DNA of 15,429 nt from JASJGK01 sp033791585 (lineage in GTDB: Bacteria > SAR324 > XYD2-FULL-50-16): positions 1 through 15,429 of the forward strand of contig JASJGK010000022.1 in NCBI GenBank assembly GCA_033791585.1, given 5' to 3'. The notes beneath the pieces are model-generated. The model saw nothing but the letters and a program-made list of their open reading frames with translations. It was not told where the DNA came from and did no database searches. Shown in pieces: positions 1-6,465 of this stretch (position 1 is the first letter of the stretch; each line of letters starts with the position of its first letter). The position numbers and the translations under genes were made by a program.

Positions 1-184
1 GCTTGAGATAGGCTGACAGAAAACCTATTGTCTCGCCGTTTTCTTTTATTAAAACAGATGTTTGCCCGAAATCGCAACAAAAGAGGTGATAATAGTATTC
101 GGAGTTTAAATCTAATGGCGGACATTGGCTGATCAACCTAAAGACTGAGCTTCCGTTGTCCTTTTGGGGATGGAGTATTTGCAT
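1..184 (-). CDS. ectA: L-2,4-diaminobutyrate acetyltransferase (EctA), N-terminal part, cut by window edge
   Basis: Reading the minus strand from the ATG at 184 gives 61 codons with no stop before the window ends. The translation contains ISQCPPLDLNSEYYYHLFCC followed by DFGQTSVLIKENGETIGFLS, which matches the well-conserved N-terminal half of EctA (consensus roughly CPPLDxNSxYxYLLLCxHF, then TSVVAE, GxIVGFVSxY). EctA is a GNAT-fold enzyme that acetylates the gamma amino group of L-2,4-diaminobutyrate with acetyl-CoA in the cytoplasm, the first committed step to the compatible solute ectoine. The ATG leaves the usual short leader before the conserved core. The frame stays open upstream to a stop near 283 but offers no ATG there. 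No strong ribosome site is visible. The rest of the gene, and any ectB or ectC, lies outside the window. The identity rests on a motif read by eye over about 60 residues. Confidence 0.85.
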   Translation of the reverse strand, partial: MQILHPQKDNGSSVFRLISQCPPLDLNSEYYYHLFCCDFGQTSVLIKENGETIGFLSAYLK

Positions 185-450
185 GTGTGTTTTTTTTAGG
201 TTCTTGTAGAGTCTATTCTTAAGATAGTTCGTTGTCGAATCATTTCTACTAAAACTATTTAAAGTGAAATAAGCGACACCCTAAAAAATAAGGCGAAAAT
301 AGGTAAAAGTTTAGGTAAACACTCCAACTCTTGTCCCTTCTAATTCAGATCAATCATCCCCAATGACCTCCAAGAGCATTTTAACAAAAAGGCATTTCTA
401 ATAAGCTGGAAGCCTGATCCTTCACGTGAAATAAAAGTCCTTTTGCAACT

Positions 451-585
451 TGGTGGCGAGACTAGATCATTTAGGTTCAACAAATTGGTGAAAAGTCAAT
501 TTTTCTAAAGCTTTTATATCTACTGAATATAGGCATATAGACGTATTTTGACTTGGGGTTGACTATAATCCTGGTCTCGCCACCA
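451..585. repeat. 15-bp inverted repeat enclosing about 105 bp; possible structured RNA
   Basis: The arm TGGTGGCGAGACTAG (451-465) pairs with CTGGTCTCGCCACCA (571-585): 14 of 15 positions match and the last is a G-U pair in RNA. Further stems nest inside it in the right order: 477-481 with 558-562 (5 bp), 493-499 with 548-554 (7 bp) and 515-519 with 527-531 (5 bp, 7-base loop). The whole could fold as one long irregular hairpin of about 135 nt. The outer stem resembles a tRNA acceptor stem ending in CCA on the plus strand (GGCGAGA with TCTCGCC, then A-CCA), but the length and interior fit neither a tRNA nor a tmRNA. No target-site duplication flanks the arms, so a miniature transposon is not supported. 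Its function is unknown. Confidence 0.5.
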
Positions 586-844
586 TTTCTTTAGTTGCCT
601 CAAAGGCAATTCAAAGCTGTCTATTCTAGGTTCATAAAACCCCCGAGATATTTATAGTAAAAGCCCTAAAGATCAGCAAATTCTTAGAATTGCGTCATGA
701 TAGGTTCGAGTCAAAAACCCGGAAAAAAACAAATAAGTTTTCATTTTGTGCAAAGGAAATTTCCCTTATTTCTATTTTATGACAGCTGGTAGGCTCTAAG
801 CGCTGTGGCATGTTTTCCTGGCACTCTATGGTTTAATTTAAACA

Positions 845-869
845 AGCTTGGGTGAAGCCAAGGCTTTTT
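845..869 (+). terminator. weak terminator-like hairpin with T-run
   Basis: AGCTTGG pairs with CCAAGGCT across a short loop, with one bulged base, and is followed by TTTTT (865-869). It could end transcription of a noncoding RNA starting near 451, or of something read through from further left. The stem is short and bulged, so chance is a real alternative. Confidence 0.25.
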
Positions 870-1003
870 ACTAAGGCTTTTCTGTTTGATGCTTAGAAAT
901 TTAACAGGCGAAATTTACTCCCTATTTTTTACATCTGTATTTTGTACTTCTTTGAATTGAATTTCAAAATCAAAATAAATACTAGTTTCTTTCCCCTAGG
1001 GCC

Positions 1004-1044
1004 TTTACCTAACTAGAGTGTAAACTAGGTAACAAAGTGTAAAC
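1004..1044. promoter_or_regulatory. short repeats upstream of ccoN, possible operator
   Basis: TTTACCTA (1004-1011) and TAGGTAAC (1026-1033) form an inverted pair. AGTGTAAAC occurs twice as a direct repeat (1017-1025 and 1036-1044), 19 bp apart, close to two helical turns. The element TAGGTAAA also occurs twice at 300-307 and 312-319, upstream of ectA. Such spacing is typical of regulator sites, but no known regulator is matched and the AT-rich context raises the chance level. Confidence 0.25.
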
Positions 1045-1220
1045 ACCCATTATTTGATCAGGTTAGCGCATTTTCTATGGCACTAATTTGTAATAAATGA
1101 CCTTTCCTCTTTTCCCCTGAAAAACCTCAAGATTATTAGAAAAAAAACTATGCACATATGCGGATAGTCTGGTATTTATATATTAATTTTTCCCAATAGT
1201 TATTTTTACATGAGGTTTTT

Positions 1221-2663
1221 ATGACCATGTCTTCCCAAGTTGATTACGATTATTCTATCGTAAAAGGTTTCATTCTTTCGGCTCTCCTATGGGGTGCTGT
1301 TGGTATGACTGTAGGTGTCTGGATTGCGCTAGAGTTAGCCTTTCCTGTTTTAAACTTTGATCTACCCTATTTGAGTTTTAACCGCTTGCGGCCGCTCCAC
1401 ACCAATGCAGTTATCTTTGGGTTTACCCTTTCTGGTGTTTTTGCCAGTTGGTATTATATCTCTCAAAGAGTTTTAAAAGTTCGCATGGTATTACCTGGCC
1501 TCGCGAAATTTCACCTCTACCTTTATAATCTGATCATAGTACTAGCTGCCGTTAGTCTTTTGATGGGTGTTACTAGCTCGAAAGAATATGCTGAATTACA
1601 ATGGCCCATAGATATTTTAGTGGTGGTCATGTGGCTTAGTTGGGGTGCCCATATCTTTGCTATGGCAGGGGCTAGAAAAGAAAAAACGCTCTATGTTTCT
1701 ATATGGTATTTCATGGCCTCCTTTTTAGGGGTGGGAATGCTTTACATCTTTAATAACTTTGCTATCCCCACAAGATTTTATTCAGGGATGGGAAGTTTTA
1801 TGCATTCTGTCTCAGCTTATTCAGGGACCAACGATGCAAATGTACAGTGGTGGTATGGTCACAATGCTGTGGCTTTTGTCTTTACCGTACCTATCATTGC
1901 TATGGCCTATTACTTTATTCCAAAGCAAGCAAACCAACCTATCTGGAGCTATAAGCTTTCCCTTTGGAGCTTCTGGGGGTTAATCTTCCTTTATCTTTGG
2001 GCAGGCCCGCACCATATGTTATATTCAACCATACCTGATTGGGTGCAGACCTTAGCCATGTTATTTTCAATCGTTTTGATTATCCCCAGTTGGGGCTCTA
2101 TGATCAACCTTATGCTCACTGTAAGTGGTAAATGGGAACAGTTAAAAACAGACCCTATTTTAAAGTTTATGGTTATCGGTTCTACTTTCTACGGTTTTGC
2201 AACTCTAGAAGGCTCGGTGCAAGCTATTAAATCTGTTAATGCACTAGCTCACTTTGGTGACTGGATTATTGGGCATGTTCACAATGGTGCCCTCGGTTGG
2301 GTTGCCTTTATGATCATGGCTGCCATCATGCACATGGCCCCGCGAATCTGGAACACGCAACTCTACTCTATCAAACTTGCCAACCAGCAGTTTTGGATTC
2401 AAACAGTGGGAATTGTATTTTATTTTTCCAGCATGTGGGTAGCAGGTATAACCCAAGGATTGATGTGGAGAGCAACAGACCAATGGGGTAATCTAGCCTA
2501 TAGTTTCTTAGATACAGTCAAAGTGTTATACCCCTATTGGAGTTTGCGAGCCTTTGGCGGAATCCTATTTTTATCAGGATTTTTCATGTTTGCTTACAAC
2601 ATAACAAAAACCATCCAGTCAGCGCCGACAGCTGCCTTGGATGCTCAACCAGCTACAGCGTAA
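1221..2663 (+). CDS. ccoN: cytochrome c oxidase cbb3-type, subunit I (CcoN)
   Basis: This is the catalytic subunit of the high-affinity cbb3 oxidase in the inner membrane. It holds the low-spin haem b and the haem b3/CuB site where O2 is reduced, and it conducts protons. The protein has 480 residues, the usual length, and is almost entirely membrane helices. The metal ligands are visible: H60 in RPLHTN, H214 in WWYGHNAV, H264 and H265 in AGPHH, and H352 and H354 in IGHVHNGALGW. Y258 in FLYLWAGPHH sits where cbb3 enzymes carry the tyrosine cross-linked to a CuB histidine. The start ATG at 1221 has TGAGG five bases upstream. An in-frame ATG at 1227 is possible but would be about 11 bases from that site. 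It is the first gene of the operon, and ccoO follows after 9 bases. Confidence 0.97.
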   Translation: MTMSSQVDYDYSIVKGFILSALLWGAVGMTVGVWIALELAFPVLNFDLPYLSFNRLRPLHTNAVIFGFTLSGVFASWYYISQRVLKVRMVLPGLAKFHLYLYNLIIVLAAVSLLMGVTSSKEYAELQWPIDILVVVMWLSWGAHIFAMAGARKEKTLYVSIWYFMASFLGVGMLYIFNNFAIPTRFYSGMGSFMHSVSAYSGTNDANVQWWYGHNAVAFVFTVPIIAMAYYFIPKQANQPIWSYKLSLWSFWGLIFLYLWAGPHHMLYSTIPDWVQTLAMLFSIVLIIPSWGSMINLMLTVSGKWEQLKTDPILKFMVIGSTFYGFATLEGSVQAIKSVNALAHFGDWIIGHVHNGALGWVAFMIMAAIMHMAPRIWNTQLYSIKLANQQFWIQTVGIVFYFSSMWVAGITQGLMWRATDQWGNLAYSFLDTVKVLYPYWSLRAFGGILFLSGFFMFAYNITKTIQSAPTAALDAQPATA

Positions 2664-2672
2664 AGGAGAAAT

Positions 2673-3350
2673 ATGTTTAGTAAAATCTTCTCATACATTG
2701 AGCAAAGGCCTTTCCACTTCGGTTTGGCAATTTTTTTAGTGATTATCATTGGTGGTATTGTTGAGATCTTCCCCAGCTTTGTGGAAAACTCAAGACCCAA
2801 CCAGGGAGAAAAACCCTACACGGCTTTGCAGCTTGCAGGAAGGCAAATTTACATTCAAGAATCTTGTAACGCTTGCCATTCGCAGTTAATCCGCCCCTTT
2901 AAATCGGAAACAGACCGCTACGGTAAATTTTCAACTAGCGGCGAATATGCTTACGACCGTCCATTTCTCTGGGGTTCCAAACGTACTGGGCCAGATTTAT
3001 TACGAGTTGGAAACTATAGAACCACCGATTGGCACGAAAATCATTTTAGAAATGCCGCCTCTGTGTCTCCAGGCACCAATATGCCGAATTTCCCTTGGTT
3101 GTTTGAATGGCCTGTGGATATAGAAACAGTTTACGCTGAAATGTACACAGTGAAGGGCGTATTTAATACTCCCTACGATAAAGAGGGCATGCCGCCTTTA
3201 GGCTCTTTTGACGAAATGAAGCAGAACATTATGGATGAAGCTCTATTGGTCGCTGCAGACATGAAAGGACAAGACGTAAAAGATGCCATTAAAAATGGGA
3301 AAATTCCCCAAGTTGTAGCCCTAATTGGTTACCTTAACTCTTTAAAGTGA
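2673..3350 (+). CDS. ccoO: cbb3 oxidase subunit II, mono-haem cytochrome c (CcoO)
   Basis: A membrane-anchored mono-haem cytochrome c that passes electrons from CcoP to CcoN on the periplasmic side. In the 225 residues, one N-terminal helix (about residues 15-35) is followed by the periplasmic cytochrome domain. The haem attachment motif is CNACH (C65, C68, H69), in the typical context ESCNACHSQLIRPF. M137 in GTNMPNFPWLF is the likely axial methionine. The length and the tryptophan-rich and glutamate-rich motifs are normal for the family. The ribosome site AAAGGAGA overlaps the ccoN stop and puts the ATG at 2673 at good distance. CcoQ starts 7 bases after the stop, so the genes are almost certainly co-transcribed. 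Confidence 0.97.
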   Translation: MFSKIFSYIEQRPFHFGLAIFLVIIIGGIVEIFPSFVENSRPNQGEKPYTALQLAGRQIYIQESCNACHSQLIRPFKSETDRYGKFSTSGEYAYDRPFLWGSKRTGPDLLRVGNYRTTDWHENHFRNAASVSPGTNMPNFPWLFEWPVDIETVYAEMYTVKGVFNTPYDKEGMPPLGSFDEMKQNIMDEALLVAADMKGQDVKDAIKNGKIPQVVALIGYLNSLK

Positions 3351-3357
3351 GATAAAA

Positions 3358-3540
3358 ATGGAAATGGATTGGAGACAGTGGCTCTACGCCGCATTTGTAT
3401 TCACTATGTTAGTGAGTATGCTTGGGTTCGCCGCCTATTTGTGGGCTGATAAAGGCCGAGCGCAAAGAATAGAAACGGATGGGATGATCCCTTTGCAGGA
3501 TGAACCTGTTCACCTTCTCGTTAAAACTTCGGAGTTATGA
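3358..3540 (+). CDS. ccoQ: cbb3 oxidase small subunit (CcoQ/FixQ-like)
   Basis: A 60-residue protein with one membrane helix (about residues 8-29) and a short charged cytoplasmic tail, in the canonical ccoN-O-Q-P position. CcoQ stabilises the association of CcoP with the core enzyme in the species where it has been studied. Sequence conservation in this family is low, so the call rests on size, topology and place in the operon. The ATG follows the ccoO stop closely. Confidence 0.8.
   Translation: MEMDWRQWLYAAFVFTMLVSMLGFAAYLWADKGRAQRIETDGMIPLQDEPVHLLVKTSEL
3531..3534 (+). promoter_or_regulatory. ribosome binding site deciding the ccoP start
   Basis: GGAG inside the last codons of ccoQ lies 7 bases before the ATG at 3542. 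This favours that start over the in-frame ATG at 3500, which would overlap ccoQ by 41 bases and add 14 residues not typical of CcoP. Confidence 0.6.
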
Positions 3541-3541
3541 T

Positions 3542-4447
3542 ATGTTTTCTGCCAATTTTTTTATGGATCATGAATCCCAAATAACGCTCCTTGCGGCGGT
3601 AGCTATAGCGGCTGTTGTCGCTTGGCTCCTTTTATTTGTGATTAAAAGGGTCAAAAATCAAGAAGATGACGGTGGTGAAATACTCGGTCATGAATGGGAT
3701 GGGATTGCAGAACGCAATAATTCAGCCCCGAAGATGATGCATGTACTCATGGTAGGAGGGGTTTTATTTTCCCTCTGGTATGGTCTTGTCGGTTATCCTC
3801 TGGGGTCTTTTTCTCAAATCACTCAATATAACCAAGAGATAAAAGATTACCAAGAAACCTTTGATAAAAACTGGGATCATGCCAGCGAAGAAGATATGCT
3901 TAGCCTTGGCGAAAGTTTATTTAACTCTAAATGTGTTTCCTGCCATGGTTATACGGGGGACGGCCAAGGCGGCAAGGCGGCTGATTTAGTTGCCTTTGGC
4001 GGCGTGAATCATGTAATTTATGTGCTTAAAAATGGTTCAAAGGGAATGGGGAAACTTACACCTGAAATGCCTGCTCTTTATGTTACATTAGGCGAAACGG
4101 AAGAAGCCAAAGCAGAAACGGCTCAAAATTTGGCCGCTTATGTTGTGAGTCTTTCTGGACGAACGGCAAAGATGGGCAACAGTGAGTCAGGTAAAGAAGC
4201 CTTTGATCTCAACTGTATCGCCTGCCACGGGGAAGATGGCAAGGGCAATGGCATGGGTGGAATGATACCTAACATGGCAGCAGATCTAAGCCAATATGGC
4301 ACTGCACCCTATGTTGAAGCCATCATTAGAAGTGGGAAAAAGGGCCACATTGGCCAAATGCCTTCCTTTGAAGCAGAAGGAACACTTTCAGACATCCAAT
4401 ACAAAGCCTTGTCTCTATTTGTGGCCAAGGGTTTGGTTGAAAACTAA
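3542..4447 (+). CDS. ccoP: cbb3 oxidase subunit III, di-haem cytochrome c (CcoP)
   Basis: The di-haem membrane cytochrome c that accepts electrons from soluble cytochromes and feeds CcoO. From the ATG at 3542 the protein has 301 residues. It has two N-terminal helices (about 14-35 and 65-85) joined by a cytoplasmic segment with the family signature HEWDGIAERNNSAPKMM (about 50-66). Two cytochrome c domains follow, with CVSCH (131-135) and CIACH (225-229). Methionines in EMPAL (M176) and GQMPSF (M273) are likely axial ligands. A longer form starting at 3500 is open but would run through the end of ccoQ and lacks a better ribosome site. The two-helix N-terminus is the form common outside the alpha/beta-proteobacterial one-helix type. 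Confidence 0.95.
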   Translation: MFSANFFMDHESQITLLAAVAIAAVVAWLLLFVIKRVKNQEDDGGEILGHEWDGIAERNNSAPKMMHVLMVGGVLFSLWYGLVGYPLGSFSQITQYNQEIKDYQETFDKNWDHASEEDMLSLGESLFNSKCVSCHGYTGDGQGGKAADLVAFGGVNHVIYVLKNGSKGMGKLTPEMPALYVTLGETEEAKAETAQNLAAYVVSLSGRTAKMGNSESGKEAFDLNCIACHGEDGKGNGMGGMIPNMAADLSQYGTAPYVEAIIRSGKKGHIGQMPSFEAEGTLSDIQYKALSLFVAKGLVEN

Positions 4448-4455
4448 GGATAAAT

Positions 4456-4584
4456 ATGTTTAAGTTACAAGGTTTAGGTGGTTTTTTACTTTTAGTTGTC
4501 GTTTTGGTTTCACTCTGGGCTGGTATTGTTACTACCGCCGTGGATGCCCAGTCAGACAACGCCACCAACTATATTACCAAATAG
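4456..4584 (+). CDS. small single-helix membrane protein in the cbb3 operon (DUF4006-like?)
   Basis: An unlisted 42-residue reading frame starting MFKLQGLGGFLLLVVVLVSL fills the gap between ccoP and ccoG. Eight bases separate it from the ccoP stop and seven from the ccoG start. AAGGA overlaps the ccoP stop and serves as ribosome site. The protein has a short N-terminus, one hydrophobic helix (about residues 7-29) and a polar tail ending near NATNYITK. Size, place and the pattern (NGL/LxGLxGF, hydrophobic run, then a short polar tail with a Tyr) recall the DUF4006 proteins found after ccoP in Campylobacterota. That match is from memory and not confirmed. By position it is either an accessory subunit of the oxidase or an assembly factor, comparable in kind to CcoM or CcoQ. 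The main doubt is its small size. Confidence 0.7.
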   Translation: MFKLQGLGGFLLLVVVLVSLWAGIVTTAVDAQSDNATNYITK

Positions 4585-4591
4585 GTTATAG

Positions 4592-5950
4592 ATGGCTGGG
4601 CAGGAGAGTCTTTTTGTCACCAAGAGGTATGGGGTATTTGCATTGATCACCCTAATGGTTTTTGCTGTGCCCTTTATCCATATCGGTGAATACCACTTGC
4701 TACTGCTCAGCTTCGATCAGGGAAGATTCGAGCTTTTAGGCGCTAATTTTGATTCCCAAGAGCTTTATTTTATTCCCTTACTGCTCATCTTCGGCTTGGT
4801 TTTTCTTTTTTTTCTAACCTCCTTAGGCGGGCGAATCTGGTGTGGCTGGTTTTGCCCCCAAACCATTTTCCGTAGTCTTTTTCGAGATGCTATTCAGGGC
4901 AAACTTTTGGGCTTAACCAAATGGGCCTATAAAGATCGACCAGCAAAAAGCGGTACTCCTTTTGAAAAGCTAAGGCTTGGTATATCTTACCTTTTACTTT
5001 TCGCTATTGTGGCCTTGGCCTCTGGCAATATCCTGTGGTATTTCGTAACGCCTGAAAATTTTGCTCATGCCTTTTTACAACCAAAAGACCACGAGATTCT
5101 AATTGGGCTTTGGGCTGGGTTCACGCTCTTTTTATGGCTGGATATTGGCTTTTGGGGCGAGTCCTTCTGTGCTGTTGCCTGTCCATATGCGCGGGTGCAA
5201 TCTGTGCTCTTTGATGAAGATACTTTGCTGGTTTTATATGATGAAAAACGAGGGAATAACTCTGATGGAAGCATGGGCAACCGAAATCATCAAAAACAAA
5301 AGGATGACTCTGGCGACTGCATTGGCTGTGACCTCTGTGTTAAGGTTTGCCCTGCAAAAATAGATATTAGGCAAGGTTTACAACTGGCCTGTATTGAGTG
5401 CTTAGAATGTGTGGATGCCTGTGCGCCCATTATGGCCAAAAAGGGTAAGGAAAACTTAATTCGCTGGGCCAGTGGTACATCCCTGCAAGGGGAAAAGTTT
5501 AAACTCTTGCGGGCTAGAACGATAGTTTATTTTTTGGTGATGCTAAGCTTTGTAGGCATTATGGTCAGTTTAAGTGGCGACCAGACTAAAGTTTTAGCCA
5601 ACTTGAACCGTGCAACGGGTCTATATTCTATCAAAGCCGACCGAGTAGAAAACCACTATATATTACTCCTGACCAACAAGCAGTCGCAAGACCAAAGGGT
5701 GGAAGTTCAGGTAAAGGGTCACAAAGAAATTTATATAGGTAGGCCTGCGAGAAGTTTTAACTTAAAGTCCAAGGGAAGGGTTAAAAAAGTTATTGTGTTA
5801 GTTACAAATTCGAACTTAAACCCTAAAGGGCAAAAGGATTTATCTCTACCCATAGAAATTGTAATCACAGGGCCGAATGGGGCAGAACTAAATAAAATTA
5901 AAAGCATTTTTATAGTTCCCTCTGCAAGCGAACTCAAGGAAAAACGATGA
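4592..5950 (+). CDS. ccoG: cbb3 oxidase assembly protein CcoG (FixG, polyferredoxin-like)
   Basis: A membrane iron-sulfur protein needed for cbb3 maturation; in Rhodobacter it has been proposed to reduce copper for the oxidase. The 452 residues begin with membrane helices and include GGRIWCGWFCPQT (C84, C88) and FCAVACPYARVQSV (C193, C197). Two ferredoxin-type clusters follow: CIGCDLCVKVCP (C243, C246, C249, C253) and CIECLECVDACAP (C267, C270, C273, C277). A further helix near 311-328 leads to a C-terminal beta-rich domain of about 120 residues, as in the FixG C-terminal family. The length is slightly below the usual 460-480 because the N-terminal leader is short. The ribosome site is weak (TAGGTT). 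The stop overlaps the ccoH start by 4 bases (ATGA). Confidence 0.96.
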   Translation: MAGQESLFVTKRYGVFALITLMVFAVPFIHIGEYHLLLLSFDQGRFELLGANFDSQELYFIPLLLIFGLVFLFFLTSLGGRIWCGWFCPQTIFRSLFRDAIQGKLLGLTKWAYKDRPAKSGTPFEKLRLGISYLLLFAIVALASGNILWYFVTPENFAHAFLQPKDHEILIGLWAGFTLFLWLDIGFWGESFCAVACPYARVQSVLFDEDTLLVLYDEKRGNNSDGSMGNRNHQKQKDDSGDCIGCDLCVKVCPAKIDIRQGLQLACIECLECVDACAPIMAKKGKENLIRWASGTSLQGEKFKLLRARTIVYFLVMLSFVGIMVSLSGDQTKVLANLNRATGLYSIKADRVENHYILLLTNKQSQDQRVEVQVKGHKEIYIGRPARSFNLKSKGRVKKVIVLVTNSNLNPKGQKDLSLPIEIVITGPNGAELNKIKSIFIVPSASELKEKR

Positions 5951-6465
5951 AACAATGGAATTACTGGCCCTACATAACTTTAGGGTTTTTAGGCATAGCC
6001 TTTATGATGACAGGGCTAACCATCTTTATTGCAATCACGAAAGCCCCTGTAGAAATGGACCAACGCTTTCAGATGAGTTACCAAGATGCAAACGAGAAAT
6101 ATTTGGATTTTCAAAATGATCGTGATGCCTTCACAAATGCTGGCTATAAAATTCAAGTACAAATGCCTACCGTCTTAAAGGGAGGCCATTTTAACTTTAC
6201 TTTAAAAGGTGGAGAGCGCGAAGTAGGCCCCAAAGAAGTGAGCTTGGTAATCACTAGGCCAGCAACCAATGAAGAGCAAATAGGGCCTAATGCTTTAAGC
6301 CCATCCCCAGAAGGTTTTGCTGCTGTAGTTGATTTGCCCAAGGGAGGTTGCTGGATCTTCGACCTAAAATTCACAGTCAAGGACTGGACTCTTTTTGAGC
6401 GAAATTCTCTTTACTTTAGCGAAGAAGGAGTGTTGCAGGAAAACCGAAGCTGCGGCAGAAAATGA
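5947..6465 (+). CDS. ccoH: cbb3 oxidase assembly protein CcoH (FixH family)
   Basis: A 172-residue protein with one N-terminal helix (about 8-31) and a periplasmic domain, positioned between ccoG and ccoI as in most cco/fixGHIS operons. Visible family features are the opening NYWPYITLGF, the helix, and a short sequence rich in DQRF-MSYQDANEKY. CcoH is needed for assembly and associates with the oxidase in purple bacteria. It overlaps ccoG by 4 bases at its start and ccoI by 4 bases at its end, which points to translational coupling. Sequence conservation is low in this family, so operon position carries much of the weight. Confidence 0.9.
   Translation: MKQWNYWPYITLGFLGIAFMMTGLTIFIAITKAPVEMDQRFQMSYQDANEKYLDFQNDRDAFTNAGYKIQVQMPTVLKGGHFNFTLKGGEREVGPKEVSLVITRPATNEEQIGPNALSPSPEGFAAVVDLPKGGCWIFDLKFTVKDWTLFERNSLYFSEEGVLQENRSCGRK

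Larger units (their letters stand above)
185..1220. other. long intergenic region between ectA and the cco operon
   Basis: About 1 kb, very AT-rich, with stops in all frames and no recognisable protein. It separates two divergent genes (ectA leftward, ccoN rightward), so both promoters should lie here. I see no strong sigma-70 pair and no complete FNR box. Structures listed separately are the long inverted repeat at 451-585, a weak hairpin plus T-run at 845-869 and short repeats near 1004-1044. A small hairpin (TTGCCT, loop CAA, AGGCAA) sits at 595-609, just after the long inverted repeat. A noncoding RNA gene is possible but not proven. Confidence 0.6.

Noticed and set aside
455..585. tRNA or tmRNA gene at the long inverted repeat
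   Set aside because: The span of 131 bases is too long for a tRNA and the interior shows no D, anticodon and T arms. The GGGG-TG start and tag region of tmRNA are absent.
451..585. Miniature transposable element or integron attC site
   Set aside because: No target-site duplication flanks the arms, and the arms lack the GTTRRRY/RYYYAAC ends of attC.
700..720. T-loop-like GGTTCGAGTC, possible tRNA end
   Set aside because: No pairing T stem and no acceptor stem partner nearby.
1054..1067. Possible FNR/ANR box upstream of ccoN
   Set aside because: Only the left half (TTGAT) is present. The right half matches ATCAA at one of five positions, so it is not a credible site even though cco operons are often FNR-controlled.
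3500..3541. Longer CcoP starting at the ATG at 3500
   Set aside because: It would overlap ccoQ, adds residues unlike CcoP N-termini and lacks a ribosome site. The ATG at 3542 has GGAG at the right distance.
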